DNA of 64,000 bases from an uncultured Caldilineaceae bacterium. GTDB lineage: Bacteria > Chloroflexota > Anaerolineae > Caldilineales > Caldilineaceae. Every line of letters begins with the position of its first letter. Within the stretch, counting starts at the first letter, position 1. Location: positions 2,502,722 to 2,566,721 of the forward strand of contig OY282381.1 of the NCBI GenBank assembly GCA_958295915.1, in the 5' to 3' direction. The notes under the pieces are model-generated. The model saw nothing but the letters and a program-made list of their open reading frames with translations, did no database searches and was not told where the DNA came from. Below, one piece after another: positions 1 to 9,336 of this stretch. Made by a program: the position numbers and the translations under genes.

Positions 1-81
1 GGCAAAAGCATTGGCGTGATTGTTCCAGCCGGTGCGCCCTAAGCCAGCAATGCCGACATTGATTGGCGTTTGATCTGTCAT
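1..81 (-). CDS. Gfo/Idh/MocA-family oxidoreductase, N-terminal fragment
   Basis: The first 27 codons of a minus-strand gene run off the left edge of the window. The protein begins MTDQTPINVGIAGLGRTGWN, and the GIAGLGRTG stretch is a Rossmann dinucleotide-binding loop (GxGxxG) placed right at the N-terminus, as in NAD(P)-dependent sugar and inositol dehydrogenases of the Gfo/Idh/MocA family. It lies 83 bp downstream of the polysaccharide deacetylase gene on the same strand, so the two may be co-transcribed for carbohydrate handling. Only the nucleotide-binding start is visible; the family call is an inference from this motif and its position. Confidence 0.6.
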   Translation of the reverse strand, partial: MTDQTPINVGIAGLGRTGWNNHANAFA

Positions 82-164
82 TGATTCATATTCCTATGTA
101 GAGTTGATCAGTGTCGTCTGTCCGCCGCTGGAGGTCATGGCAACGCGCCAGATTGCCGCTCGCA

Positions 165-1046
165 TCATAGGAGCGACTCGCCTGATGCCAGGGTTGGGCG
201 CGCGAGGATATAGTGATAGATCTGGTTGCAGGATGCCAACTCGATCTTCTGTCCGGCATGATCGAGCAATAGAGCGATTTGAGCGGCCTGCTGGTCGATG
301 CGGTAGATCGACCAGGGGTGAAAAATAGGGAGGTAGTAGAGAAGACCCTGTTCTGCGCAGTAGTCGATACCTGGCGCGTAGGCTTCGTATACCCCTTGCG
401 CGTCATCCGGCATCGCCGCCGGGTAGCGCCAGGGCAGGATCGGCGGCCAGTGCGCCGATCCTGGTTGACCGGTCAGGATGTTGTCATGCCAGGCGTGAGA
501 AGGCGTCTCCAGCAGCTCCGGGAATCCATCCTGCGTATACCAGAAGGGTTGATTCAGTGGAGCCGGCACCGTTCCGTTGGGACCCTTGCCCACGCTGCGC
601 ACATAACGATAGCCCGCCTCCCACATGACCTCGAGAATGCGAGGGTGTCCCGCAAACCCACGCGTATACCCTCCCGGCGCGGTCAGACCGGTCACCGCTC
701 GGCCGAAGGTATCCTCGATCAATTTCTTAGCGTCGTTCAGTTCATACGTCAGAGCGGCTTTGTCATCGGCCAGAGCGATCAGATTTGGATGGGTGAAGGT
801 GTGACACTGAATATCGAACAGGGGATGGTCGAGAATGGCGCGTAACGCCGGGCCGGTAAGCTCCAGCATTTTGGCGACCAGAAAGAAGGATGCCGGCGCT
901 GCGCGCTGCATATGAACCTCGGCCACCGCGCGCACGCCGGCCAGAAACTCAGTGATATACTCGGGCGTATAACTGAATCCGTCTTCTGGATTCTCCCACC
1001 AGGGGTATACCGCCTCCGTGTCATAGGCAGCCACATAGTAAGACAC
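165..1046 (-). CDS. Polysaccharide deacetylase family protein (NodB-like)
   Basis: A 293-residue protein with the signature pattern of carbohydrate esterase 4/NodB-type deacetylases, which remove acetyl groups from N-acetylated sugars with a metal ion. Visible motifs are an early acidic motif YDTE (residues 8-11), the strand ASFFLVAKMLE, the metal-binding HTFTHPN (two histidines four residues apart) and APGGYTRG, matching the RxPY/G-type substrate-groove motif. No signal peptide is visible, so it may act in the cytoplasm or belong to the group that processes small sugar amides. The next gene downstream is a Gfo/Idh-type oxidoreductase, which suggests a small sugar-modification operon. The exact substrate cannot be told from sequence. 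Confidence 0.78.
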   Translation of the reverse strand: MSYYVAAYDTEAVYPWWENPEDGFSYTPEYITEFLAGVRAVAEVHMQRAAPASFFLVAKMLELTGPALRAILDHPLFDIQCHTFTHPNLIALADDKAALTYELNDAKKLIEDTFGRAVTGLTAPGGYTRGFAGHPRILEVMWEAGYRYVRSVGKGPNGTVPAPLNQPFWYTQDGFPELLETPSHAWHDNILTGQPGSAHWPPILPWRYPAAMPDDAQGVYEAYAPGIDYCAEQGLLYYLPIFHPWSIYRIDQQAAQIALLLDHAGQKIELASCNQIYHYILARPTLASGESLL

Positions 1047-1069
1047 AGTTCACCTCTCTTCCAATGCAG

Positions 1070-1130
1070 TTTTTAGTTGTCAATTTCCAGTTTCCAGTGC
1101 CGTTACTGGAAACTGGCCACTGCAGTTGTG
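1070..1130. repeat. CAGT/ACTG mosaic repeat (family 3)
   Basis: Intergenic stretch made of permuted words such as TTTCCAGT, TTACTGG, AACTGGCC and ACTGCAGTT. The same word set recurs near 7031, 15240, 17860, 19557, 36975, 58400 and inside the gene at 58455. It separates the deacetylase gene from dnaN. Confidence 0.6.
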
Positions 1131-1163
1131 GTTGCCCAGGGCGGGTCAAGGCCCGCCCCTACC
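1131..1163. repeat. GGGC-rich interspersed palindrome ending in CCCCTAC
   Basis: GGGCGGG and CCCGCCC arms face each other across a few bases, followed by CCTACC. A second element with the same architecture, GGGCAACC...GGTTGTCCCTAC, is at 43351-43375. Such intergenic palindromes ending in GTAGGGGC are common in several environmental bacterial phyla. Confidence 0.5.
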
Positions 1164-1202
1164 AGCAGTTACTCGAAACGAAAAACCAGATTGGGAGTCG
1201 CG

Positions 1203-2411
1203 TTAGCGGGGCGGGTGCATCGGCATGACCACATGCAGGAACTCTTCGGCGCCGATGCCTACCGGACGGATGGCGCCGGGGCGGTTCGCTTGGGTAGTTT
1301 CCAGCACTACCTGTTCCTCGTCGATCTGGCTGAGCACGTCGATGAGATAGCGGACGTCGAAGTCGATTTCCAGATCGTCCCCTTCCACCATTGCCTCCAG
1401 CTCATTCACATTGTTGCCTATCTCCGCGCTGGTGGCGGTCAAATGCACAGCGCCCCCACCGTTGCCAGGTAGAATCTGAAGCCGGACGATATTGGCATTA
1501 TCTCTGGCGAAAAGCTGCGCCACCCGCACCGCTTTGAGAAGCGCATCTGTGCCCACCACAGTCCGGGTTTGGTGGCTTGTGGGAATGATCGCCCGGTAGT
1601 CTGGAAAACGGTCGGCAATCAGCTGGCTGACCAGATCCACCTGATGAAAGGCGCCCCTGTTCTCGCTTCCTTTACCCCACACGCGAAAGAGAATCTGATT
1701 GCGGGCTTGGGTCACCGTCACCTGCACATGACGCTCATCATCCGCGTCGGCGATGATGCGGCCCAACTCGCCCAGGTGGCGGGCCGGCACGACCATTGAC
1801 ATATCCTCGGTGAAGGCCTCTTCCACCTCTATACTGCGCACACTGAGCCGGTAGCCGTCAGTTGCAGCCAAGGAGAGCCGCTCATCGGCGAATGTGACTT
1901 CGACGCCGGTAAGGGTCGGTCGGCTTTCATCCGTAGCCGCGGCGAATACCACCTGCTCGATCATTTTGCTCAGGCCGGCGGTCTCTAGCGCGATCGTTCG
2001 TCCCTCCAGAACCTCTGCCATCTGTTCCGGCCCTTCACCGTTATCGACGGTCGGGATCATTGGAAATTCCTGCGCGTCGATGCCTTTAATGTTGGCGTCG
2101 TAGTTGGCGCAGTGCAGATGAAGCGTTTGGGTGCGCACCGACAGGTCCATATCGATCTGCTCGGGTGGCAGGCTATTGACGAATTCAGCCAACAAGCGGG
2201 ATGGGACAGTAATGGCTCCTTCGTCGTCGACTCGAGCGCCAATCCAACAGTTGACGCCAATTTCCAGATTGGTGGCTGCCAACCGCAGTTGATTGTTTTT
2301 GGCCTCTAGAAGGATGTTGCCGAGCACCGGCAATGTGCTGCGCGAGGAAACAGCGCGACCGACGATCGACAGGCCTTTTGACAGATTCTCCTGAAAGCAG
2401 CTTACACGCAC
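1203..2411 (-). CDS. dnaN: DNA polymerase III beta subunit (sliding clamp)
   Basis: Encodes the ring-shaped clamp that tethers the replicative polymerase to DNA. From the chosen start the 402-residue protein begins VRVSCFQENLSKGLSIVGRA, a very typical clamp N-terminus, and ends in EEFLHVVMPMHPPR, corresponding to the usual C-terminal MPMR motif. I chose the GTG at 2411 because GGAGG lies five bases upstream; an ATG 15 codons further upstream (2456) is open but adds an atypical extension. No dnaA or recF is next to it, so this is not a classical origin region. The gene diverges from the sigma factor gene to its right. The function is secure; only the start is uncertain. Confidence 0.95.
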   Translation of the reverse strand: MRVSCFQENLSKGLSIVGRAVSSRSTLPVLGNILLEAKNNQLRLAATNLEIGVNCWIGARVDDEGAITVPSRLLAEFVNSLPPEQIDMDLSVRTQTLHLHCANYDANIKGIDAQEFPMIPTVDNGEGPEQMAEVLEGRTIALETAGLSKMIEQVVFAAATDESRPTLTGVEVTFADERLSLAATDGYRLSVRSIEVEEAFTEDMSMVVPARHLGELGRIIADADDERHVQVTVTQARNQILFRVWGKGSENRGAFHQVDLVSQLIADRFPDYRAIIPTSHQTRTVVGTDALLKAVRVAQLFARDNANIVRLQILPGNGGGAVHLTATSAEIGNNVNELEAMVEGDDLEIDFDVRYLIDVLSQIDEEQVVLETTQANRPGAIRPVGIGAEEFLHVVMPMHPPR

Positions 2412-2645
2412 GTTTACCTCCGGTCCGTCAGGTGACTTGTCTGAAGTTTCATACAATGCTGCTAATATAGCCTAATAATATAGCACAGTAGAAATTTTAA
2501 GACAAACCTCGTGCGCACAGAACACAGATGCGTAGGAATATCTTCAGTTTGGCGCTTGGCAATCAGATTCTCTATAATTGGGGCAGGTGACTCTTTCGTC
2601 CACCGGATGGCCCGCAACCATTCCAACCATAGCGTGTTATTACTA

Positions 2646-3308
2646 ATGAACCGGAATGCTTTGACTGGATCAGAAAGCGGCTCCAATGGTATCCATCCCC
2701 GTTCGTCTACGGCCCAGTCACAGGACGAGCGGGCAATCGAATCAGCGCTGGTGGCGCAGGCCAAGAAGGATGCGCAGGCGTTTGGTGAACTGTACGAGCG
2801 TTATATCGATCGCATCTATTCGTATGTCCACAGCCGGGTGCAGAATGTTCAGGACGCAGAAGATCTGACTGCTCGCATCTTTTACCGGGCGCTGGACCGT
2901 CTAGATCGCTACGAGGACAGGGGACTGCCCTTTGGCGCGTGGTTGTTTCGCATCGCCCACAATCTGGTCGCCAATTGGCATCGGGATCAAAGTCGGCGCA
3001 CGTTCGTTCCGATTGATGGACTGATATTTCCAGGAGAAAGACGCGACGAACCAGAGGCAACGGTGGAACGGTGGGAAGGAGAGGACGCGTTGTGGGCAGC
3101 GATTGAGCGTCTGCCGGCAGAACGTCGCCAACTTCTGTTCCACAAATTCGGCGACCGGCTGACAAATATAGAGATCGGCGCGCTGATGCAAAAGAGCGAG
3201 GGCGCGATCAAATCTCTATACTTTCGCACACTCGCTACGCTGCGTAAAGATTTGAGCGAACAGTTCGATCGGGAGGATAACAAAACACCTGATGGAAACC
3301 GTGAATAG
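2646..3308 (+). CDS. ECF-type RNA polymerase sigma factor
   Basis: A sigma-70 family factor of the extracytoplasmic-function size class. Region 2 is visible as AFGELYERYIDRIYSYVHSR...DAEDLTARIFYRAL...PFGAWLFRIAHNLVANWHRD, and region 4 as LPAERRQLLFHKFGDRLTNIEIGAL...EGAIKSLYFRTLATLRKDL. The reading frame is open from 2511, but the residues before MNRNALTG (2646) look non-coding, so 2646 is preferred; no strong ribosome-binding site settles this. Its end overlaps the start of the next gene by 17 bases, implying coupled expression with a membrane protein, which is a common arrangement for an ECF factor and its membrane-bound regulator. Confidence 0.85.
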   Translation: MNRNALTGSESGSNGIHPRSSTAQSQDERAIESALVAQAKKDAQAFGELYERYIDRIYSYVHSRVQNVQDAEDLTARIFYRALDRLDRYEDRGLPFGAWLFRIAHNLVANWHRDQSRRTFVPIDGLIFPGERRDEPEATVERWEGEDALWAAIERLPAERRQLLFHKFGDRLTNIEIGALMQKSEGAIKSLYFRTLATLRKDLSEQFDREDNKTPDGNRE

Positions 3309-3780
3309 TCAGATTCTGGGGTGGTGGCGGCAGTTCAGGATGGAGGTTGCGGCCGGTATCCCCTTTCTGCAGACTCCGGCGTCGCTCATCGATACAGGAA
3401 CCGAAGATGCAGGTGACAAGCTGACGCGGGAAGATGAGGAACGATTGGCTCAGATGGAGAGCTCTCTGGGCAGACTCTTTGCGTCTCTTTCGAGCAGAGG
3501 CGCATTCAACAACCCATTTGTTCTGCCGTCCCCGACATTTCGCGCGCGGCTGAAACAGGCCCTGCTAACAGAGCATCGGCAACGGCTGGCCCAGCGGTCA
3601 ACAGTTCCGGTACCGCAGGAGGGCAGCAATGCGCCTCTGCTCGAAAGAGGCGCATTCAACGCCTCCTGGCGTTGGTCGCTCGCGGCCAGCGTTCCACTGG
3701 TGATCGGTGTGCTGGCCTTCCTCTGGCGACGTAGCCAGCGCTCTGATGGGCAGTTGGTCTCTCTGATCGGGGGGCAGTAG
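3292..3780 (+). CDS. Small single-pass membrane protein, possible anti-sigma partner
   Basis: A 162-residue protein that starts inside the end of the sigma factor gene, so translation is probably coupled. One transmembrane helix is visible near the C-terminus (WSLAASVPLVIGVLAFLW). A central segment, PSPTFRARLKQALLTEH, resembles short motifs found in membrane proteins encoded next to ECF sigma factors in Chloroflexota. Two copies of the family-1 palindrome are inserted in frame, giving [12 protein letters not shown] and [12 protein letters not shown], so up to a sixth of the protein derives from the repeat. No enzymatic motif is present. A role in controlling the sigma factor is inferred from gene order only. 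Confidence 0.55.
   Translation: METVNSQILGWWRQFRMEVAAGIPFLQTPASLIDTGTEDAGDKLTREDEERLAQMESSLGRLFASLSSRGAFNNPFVLPSPTFRARLKQALLTEHRQRLAQRSTVPVPQEGSNAPLLERGAFNASWRWSLAASVPLVIGVLAFLWRRSQRSDGQLVSLIGGQ
3479..3510 (+). repeat. Family-1 palindrome, copy a (in frame, membrane protein gene)
   Basis: TGCGTCTCT, loop TTCGAGC, then AGAGGCGCATTCAAC. Translated in frame as [11 protein letters not shown] within the gene at 3292-3780. Confidence 0.85.
3628..3660 (+). repeat. Family-1 palindrome, copy b (in frame, membrane protein gene)
   Basis: A perfect copy: arms AATGCGCCTCT and AGAGGCGCATT around the loop GCTCGAA, then CAAC. Translated as [11 protein letters not shown], just before the transmembrane helix. 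Confidence 0.9.
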
Positions 3781-3820
3781 GCCCACTCTGCCACAATGTG
3801 CGACGCCTATCGCTTTTCCC

Positions 3821-3852
3821 TTGCGTCTCTTTCGAGCAGAGGCGCATTCAAC
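3821..3852 (+). repeat. Family-1 palindrome, copy c (supplies gyrA stop codon)
   Basis: Same arms and loop as copy a. On the minus strand the GTTGAATGC edge of the element provides the TGA that ends gyrA, so the insertion defines the gene's present 3' end. Confidence 0.85.
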
Positions 3853-6800
3853 GCTCCTTCTTCTGGCTCCTCGTGACACTGCTCACTCGAGCCACTTTGC
3901 GCTTCTTTCGAACAGAGGCGCATTCAACATCATCGTCAGGCTTCGTTGCCGAACGGGCAGCTGACTTCTGTGCTGCTGTCGACTCTTCGATCAACCGTCC
4001 CTGCACCAACTGATCCTCGAATTTGGCCGTGTGATTCTTCCTTTGGGTTTTGGCCGCTCCAGGCCGTTGATCCGACGTGCTGTTGCCGGCAGCCTTCTGC
4101 ACAATTTTTTGCGCGTCATCCTTGGGGGATGTCTTCCGCTGCTTTGCCCGCCGGGCGTCCGTTTTTGCTCCACTGTTGGAAGCCTCCCCCGCGATTCCCT
4201 CTGTTGTGGATGCCTTTCTCACGGGCGTCTCTTTTGCGGCGGATCCACCAGAGACAGATCTCTTTGTAGAGGACGTTTTCCGTTTCCTGGCTGTTTCGTT
4301 AGCTGGCGGACGCGTTCTTCCTTGCGCTGGAGTAGTCTCCTTGTCAGCGCTTTTGGTCGTCTGCTTCACTGCTTTGGGCAATGCCTGCGTCCGCTCCTGG
4401 CCGCCAGCCGCTCCGGTGCTTGCTTGGGCAGGGCGCGCACGGCCCGCTGACAACGGTTTTGCGCTCGTGCCGCCCCCTTTGCTATTCATCTGTGGCTTAG
4501 GCGAAGACGTCAGCGGCGGGCTATCCACAGCCAACACGACCCGGGGGATCACCTGCACAGCGGCCACCGCGTCGTTCTGAGCTATGTCCACCACCTGCAA
4601 GCCCGGGGTAGTTCGTCCACGGGATGGGATCCCGTCAAGCTCCAGGGGTTTTGCCACCCCTTTTCCCGTTACGAACGTCGCAAATTCGTGCTCCGGTGTC
4701 ACCAGCGCCGCGCTCACCAGATCGCCTGTGCGCACGCCGATTTTGTGGGCGATGATGCCGCTACCGCTGCGCCCCTGAAGTCTGAATTCGCTCAGACGCG
4801 TGCGTTTGACGAATCCGGCGGCTGTAACCGTCAGCAACTCGCCGCTGGATGGTACAGGCATAGCCGCAACGACCTCATCATCCCTCTTCAGGTTTATGCC
4901 CCCAACGCCGCCGGCGGCTAGTCCCGCCGCCCGCACCATCTCCTCAGGAAAGCGGATCGACTGGCCTTTGCGGGTGACGAGCATCACCTCGGCGTTGCCG
5001 GGCGTCACGAACGCCCAGCCCAGCCGATCCTTCGCAGCGACGCGCATCATGTCCAGATTGCTCGCCGCCGCCTGCGGCAGGTTCGATTGGCGCGCCCCTG
5101 TTAGGCGCGACATATTCGACAGAGCTATCCGCTTAACACTACCCTGGCGGGTGACCAGAAACAGATAGCAGCTGGCTTCATTGGGCACGGCTCGCGGCAA
5201 AGCCAGCATTGTGGCGATGGCGTCCCGCCGGCTGTAATCGGTCAAATCGGCCAGATGCTTGCTCGCATCCTGGGGGATTTCGTGAATGCCCAAGCGGTGG
5301 CAGCGTCCGTCCGCGGCAAAGATGAACAGATGATCGCGTGTGTTGGCCGTGAGCAGGGCGACGGCAGCATTCTGCCCCACCTGGCGCAAGCTCGCGCGGC
5401 TGATGCCGGCAAAAGCCTGCCGCCGCAATTCTCCATTGATGCCCAGAGCAACCCACGTCCGCAGATCCGGCAGCAGGTCGACAGCGGTGAGGGTGCCTTG
5501 CATGCGTTCGACGATCTGTGTACGTCGGGGATCGGCGTGCTGTTCGCGCAGGGACAGCAGTTCCTCTCGAATAACGTCGAGAATTTTGCCGGCATCGGCC
5601 AGCAGCTCTTCCAGATAGGCGATGTATCGTCTCAGATCTGTATGTTCGTTCCGCAGCTGTTTGCGCTCCAGTGCCGTCAGCCGTCTCAGAGGCATATCCA
5701 GAATTGCCTGGGCCTGGACTTGTGTAAAACCGAATGCGCGCCTCAGATTGGCGCGCGCCGTCTCCACTTGCTGGCTACGTCGAATCGTCTGGATCACCTC
5801 ATCCAGAATGTCCAGCGCCTTGAGCAACCCTTCGACAATATGCGATCTGACCTTGGCCTTTGCCAGGTCGAACTCCGAACGGCGCCGGATGATCTCCTTG
5901 CGGTGCTCGATGAAAAGATGCAGTAAGCGCTTCAGCCCGAGGGTGCGAGGCTCGCCGTCTACCAGGGCCAGCAATGACATCCCGAACGTCTGCTGCATAG
6001 GCGTCAGTCTGAGCAGGCGCGCCAGAATCGTTTTCGGCTCCACGTTGCGGGTCAGTTCGATGACGATGCGCATACCCGCGCGGTCACTCTCATCCCGCAG
6101 GTCGGTGATGCCCTCGATTTTTCCATCCCGCGCCAGCAGCGCAATCCGCTCCAGCAGATTCGTTTTGTTCGTCTGATATGGCAGATCCGTCACGACAATA
6201 CGGCTGCGGCTACGGCTCATCTCCTCGAAATGGGCTTTCGCCTGCAGAATCAGCCGTCCCCGGCCGGTGGCATATCCCTGGGAGATGGCGTCGATCTCCT
6301 CTTCGCCTTTGCTTCCTTGGCGATAGCGAAAAAGAATGCCCCCGGTGGGAAAGTCCGGCCCCTTTACAAACTGCATGAGATCATCGACGACGATCTCGTC
6401 AATCTTTTCAAAGTTATCGATCAGATACACGGTGGCATCGACGACTTCAGCTAAATTGTGGGGTGGAATGTTCGTCGCCATACCCACGGCGATGCCATTG
6501 GCGCCGTTGATCAGCAGATTTGGCAAGGCTGCGGGTAGGATGTCCGGTTCCTTGAGGGTGGTGTCAAAGTTGTCGCGCCAGTCGATCGTGTCTTTCTCAA
6601 TATCCGACAGCATCAGATCGCTGATGGCTGCCAGACGCGCTTCTGTGTAACGCATGGCGGCAGCGTTGTCACCGTCGATGGAACCAAAGTTGCCCTGGCC
6701 ATCGACCAGCGGGTAGCGCAGACTGAACTCCTGCGCCATACGCACCATCGCGTCATAGACGGAAGAATCGTTGTGCGGGTGGTATTTGCCGAGGACTTCG

Positions 6801-7021
6801 CCGACGATGCGGGCGCTTTTTTTGTAGGGCCTGTTGCTGGCCAGCCCCATATCGTGCATGGCATAGAGGATGCGCCGATGCACCGGTTTCAGGCCGTCCC
6901 GCGCATCTGGCAAGGCCCGGGCCACGATAACGCTCATGGCATAATCGAGATACGCCACTTGCATTTCAGCAGTAATATCGACCTCTCTGACATGTCCTAT
7001 CGTTTTTTCAGATGGACGCAT
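3848..7021 (-). CDS. gyrA: DNA gyrase subunit A (type IIA topoisomerase subunit A) with long basic tail
   Basis: The breakage-reunion subunit of a type IIA topoisomerase. Seen in order: the winged-helix DNA-gate region with the active-site tyrosine at residue 125 in AAMRYTE, the coiled-coil domain, and a C-terminal beta-propeller with repeats such as [13 protein letters not shown] and [21 protein letters not shown], a degenerate GyrA box that favours gyrase over topoisomerase IV. The quinolone-pocket segment reads [12 protein letters not shown]; the glycine expected in HPHGD is Asn84. After the propeller comes a tail of about 240 residues rich in Lys, Arg, Ser, Thr and Ala, likely disordered and DNA-binding, giving 1057 residues against about 800-900 normally. 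Two family-1 palindromes lie in the tail and at the stop. ParC remains possible. Confidence 0.9.
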   Translation of the reverse strand: MRPSEKTIGHVREVDITAEMQVAYLDYAMSVIVARALPDARDGLKPVHRRILYAMHDMGLASNRPYKKSARIVGEVLGKYHPHNDSSVYDAMVRMAQEFSLRYPLVDGQGNFGSIDGDNAAAMRYTEARLAAISDLMLSDIEKDTIDWRDNFDTTLKEPDILPAALPNLLINGANGIAVGMATNIPPHNLAEVVDATVYLIDNFEKIDEIVVDDLMQFVKGPDFPTGGILFRYRQGSKGEEEIDAISQGYATGRGRLILQAKAHFEEMSRSRSRIVVTDLPYQTNKTNLLERIALLARDGKIEGITDLRDESDRAGMRIVIELTRNVEPKTILARLLRLTPMQQTFGMSLLALVDGEPRTLGLKRLLHLFIEHRKEIIRRRSEFDLAKAKVRSHIVEGLLKALDILDEVIQTIRRSQQVETARANLRRAFGFTQVQAQAILDMPLRRLTALERKQLRNEHTDLRRYIAYLEELLADAGKILDVIREELLSLREQHADPRRTQIVERMQGTLTAVDLLPDLRTWVALGINGELRRQAFAGISRASLRQVGQNAAVALLTANTRDHLFIFAADGRCHRLGIHEIPQDASKHLADLTDYSRRDAIATMLALPRAVPNEASCYLFLVTRQGSVKRIALSNMSRLTGARQSNLPQAAASNLDMMRVAAKDRLGWAFVTPGNAEVMLVTRKGQSIRFPEEMVRAAGLAAGGVGGINLKRDDEVVAAMPVPSSGELLTVTAAGFVKRTRLSEFRLQGRSGSGIIAHKIGVRTGDLVSAALVTPEHEFATFVTGKGVAKPLELDGIPSRGRTTPGLQVVDIAQNDAVAAVQVIPRVVLAVDSPPLTSSPKPQMNSKGGGTSAKPLSAGRARPAQASTGAAGGQERTQALPKAVKQTTKSADKETTPAQGRTRPPANETARKRKTSSTKRSVSGGSAAKETPVRKASTTEGIAGEASNSGAKTDARRAKQRKTSPKDDAQKIVQKAAGNSTSDQRPGAAKTQRKNHTAKFEDQLVQGRLIEESTAAQKSAARSATKPDDDVECASVRKKRKVARVSSVTRSQKKER
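3897..3928 (+). repeat. Family-1 palindrome, copy d (in frame, gyrA tail)
   Basis: TGCGCTTCT, loop TTCGAAC, AGAGGCGCATTCAAC. On the minus strand it is read in an alternative frame as [11 protein letters not shown] within the gyrase tail. Confidence 0.85.
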
Positions 7022-7030
7022 AGCGCAAAT

Positions 7031-7098
7031 ACCAGTGATTAGTTGCCAGTGGTCAGTAGTCAGTGGCGCCAGTAACTGCAGTTTCTGTCCACTGTCCG
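7031..7098. repeat. CAGT/ACTG mosaic repeat spanning the uvrB 3' end
   Basis: Words GCCAGTGG, TCAGTAGTCAGTGG, CAGTAACTGCAGTTTCTG and CCACTGTCC follow each other. The minus-strand reading supplies the last residues and stop codon of uvrB ([15 protein letters not shown]), so the repeat overlaps coding sequence and the gap to gyrA. Confidence 0.7.
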
Positions 7099-9137
7099 CT
7101 GCCCTTTTTGCTCCATTGCCGCAGTTCGATCAACTGATCCCGCAACGCGGCCGCCCGTTCGAACTCCAGTTCCTGGGCGGCTTCCTGCATCTCTTTTTCG
7201 AGATCGGCGATCTGCTGCGCCAACGCGCCTTTGCTCGAAAGAGGCGCATTCAACACTTCATCCTGGGATAGAGCCGCCGGATCAACGGCGCCGCCCCCGT
7301 CGCTTCCTTCGACAGTGTATTCGGCCTGTTCCTCCGCCATTATCCGCATGCGGTCGGTCAGATCGCGGATGCTCTTGACGATACTGCGAGGCTCGATGCC
7401 GTGTTCTTTGTTGTGGGCTTCCTGAATTTGGCGACGACGATTTGTCTCACCGATGGCCCTCTCCATTGCCTCGGTCATCGTGTTGGCGTAGAGAATCGCC
7501 CGCCCCTCCCGATGCCGGGCCGCGCGCCCGATGGTCTGAATAAGCGCTGATGCGCTGCGCAGGAACCCCTGTTTATCCGCGTCCAGAATCGCGACCAAGG
7601 TGACTTCCGGCAGATCCAACCCCTCACGTAGAAGGTTGATGCCGACGACTACGTCGTAGACGCCCAGACGCAGATCCCGCAGAATTTCAACCCGCTCCAA
7701 GGTATCGATTTCGCTGTGGAGGTACTGAACCTTCACACCCAGATCCGCCAGATATTCGGCCAGGTCTTCGGCCATCCGTTTGGTGAGGGTGGTGATCAAC
7801 GCCCGCTGACCGATCGCCACCCGTGTATGCACTTCGCGCAACAGATCTTCGATCTGGCCTTCGGTGGGCCGTACTTCCACAATTGGATCCAATAGACCAG
7901 TAGGGCGAATAATCTGCTCTACCACCTGCGCGGCCTGTGCGGTTTCATACTCTCCTGGTGTCGCGCTGACATAGATCGTCTGCTTCACGATATCGGTAAA
8001 CTCATCAAATGTCAGGGGGCGGTTGTCCAGTGCGCTGGGCAGCCGGAAGCCGTGATCAACCAGTACCTCCTTGCGCGAGCGGTCGCCGGCGTACATGCCC
8101 CGAATCTGGGGGATCGTCATGTGGCTTTCGTCGATAATCACCAGCCAGTCGGCTGGGAAGTAGTCGAGCAGCGTCCAGGGGCGGCTGCCAGGAGGGCGTC
8201 GGGCCAGGTGGCGGCTATAGTTTTCGACAGCGTTGCAGTAGCCGATTTCCTGCAACATCTCAAGGTCGTAGCGGGTGCGCTGGCCGATACGCTGGGCTTC
8301 CAGCAGTTTTCCCTGGCTCTCGAACAGGCTAACCTGATCCTTCAGTTCCGCCGCGATGTCTACGATCGCTTCCTGTACCTGATCCTGATGCGTAATGAAA
8401 TGCTTGGCCGGAAAGATTTCTACTTCAGGATATTCCTCCAGGATTTCGCCGCTGAGCGTGTCGATTTCGCTGATCCGCTCGATCTCATCGCCCCAGAAGC
8501 TGATGCGCAGGGCGTTATCGCTGTAGGCCGGCTGCACCTCCAACACATCCCCGCGCACTCGAAACTTTGCTCGCTGGAGGGTTGTGTCGTTGCGTTCGTA
8601 AAAGATATCAACCAAGTGACGCAGCACCTGATTGCGGCGCACCATCTCGCCTACGGTTACCTTCAGGGCCACTTGCCCATAATCCTGGGGGCTGCCCAGT
8701 CCATAGATACAGGAAACCGAGGCGACGATCACCACATCCCGCCGGCTGAAGAGGGCGCTGGTGGCGGCCAGGCGCAGCCGCTCGATCTCCTCGTTGACCT
8801 GGGCATCCTTCTCAATGTAGGTGTCACTGCGGGGGATGTACGCCTCCGGCTGGTAATAATCGTAGTAGGAGACGAAGTATTCCACCATATTGTGGGGTAG
8901 AAATGTCCGGAATTCGCTGTAAAGCTGCGCGGCCAGAGTCTTATTGTGGGCGATGACCAACGTCGGTTTTTGGATCTCTTCGATGACCTTTGCCATCGTG
9001 TAGGTCTTTCCGCTCCCCGTGACGCCGAGCAGCACCTGATGCGCCATGCCGGCGGCAATGCCGGCGGCAAGTTTGACGAGGGCTTGGGGCTGGTCGCCCG
9101 TCGGTTGGAATTCACTGACTACCTGAAATGGCGGCAT
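7053..9137 (-). CDS. uvrB: Excinuclease ABC subunit B
   Basis: The damage-verification helicase subunit of nucleotide excision repair, working with UvrA and UvrC. Starting at [16 protein letters not shown] (9137) the protein has 694 residues: Walker A GVTGSGKT at 38-45, the beta-hairpin region with [12 protein letters not shown], helicase motifs including DESH ([16 protein letters not shown]) and QTIGRAARH, and a C-terminal UVR domain ([27 protein letters not shown]). The frame stays open upstream to 9476, but that part is not UvrB-like. Between the helicase core and the UVR domain a family-1 palindrome adds [13 protein letters not shown], and the last 15 residues come from the CAGT mosaic repeat. 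Both insertions fall in linker or tail positions, so the enzyme is probably functional. Confidence 0.96.
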   Translation of the reverse strand: MPPFQVVSEFQPTGDQPQALVKLAAGIAAGMAHQVLLGVTGSGKTYTMAKVIEEIQKPTLVIAHNKTLAAQLYSEFRTFLPHNMVEYFVSYYDYYQPEAYIPRSDTYIEKDAQVNEEIERLRLAATSALFSRRDVVIVASVSCIYGLGSPQDYGQVALKVTVGEMVRRNQVLRHLVDIFYERNDTTLQRAKFRVRGDVLEVQPAYSDNALRISFWGDEIERISEIDTLSGEILEEYPEVEIFPAKHFITHQDQVQEAIVDIAAELKDQVSLFESQGKLLEAQRIGQRTRYDLEMLQEIGYCNAVENYSRHLARRPPGSRPWTLLDYFPADWLVIIDESHMTIPQIRGMYAGDRSRKEVLVDHGFRLPSALDNRPLTFDEFTDIVKQTIYVSATPGEYETAQAAQVVEQIIRPTGLLDPIVEVRPTEGQIEDLLREVHTRVAIGQRALITTLTKRMAEDLAEYLADLGVKVQYLHSEIDTLERVEILRDLRLGVYDVVVGINLLREGLDLPEVTLVAILDADKQGFLRSASALIQTIGRAARHREGRAILYANTMTEAMERAIGETNRRRQIQEAHNKEHGIEPRSIVKSIRDLTDRMRIMAEEQAEYTVEGSDGGGAVDPAALSQDEVLNAPLSSKGALAQQIADLEKEMQEAAQELEFERAAALRDQLIELRQWSKKGSGQWTETAVTGATDY
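7221..7254 (+). repeat. Family-1 palindrome, copy e (in frame, uvrB linker)
   Basis: CGCGCCTTTGCTCGAAAGAG followed by GCGCATTCAAC. Read on the minus strand as [13 protein letters not shown] between the helicase core and UVR domain. Confidence 0.88.
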
Positions 9138-9336
9138 GTTGTTCTGAAGGCTCCATCGATCTGCTTGCGCAGTCTGATGAATCGAACTTTTGTTCGCGTT
9201 TTTCAGTTGATTATACTCGTTTTGCCCGGATCTGTCCAGCAAAAGTGGGCTGCGAAGACGTGCCCAGACGCTGTCTGTGTAGGCTGGCGCGCCGACCGCA
9301 AAGCGGATATACTCATCATCGTGTATAATCGGATCG

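Noticed and set aside
3900..4600. Several plus-strand frames opposite the gyrA tail
   Set aside because: They are shadows of the Lys/Ala/Ser-rich coding sequence and lack start signals.
1203..7021. Replication origin near dnaN and gyrA
   Set aside because: dnaA, recF and gyrB are absent and no cluster of DnaA boxes (TTATCCACA-like) is visible in the gaps.
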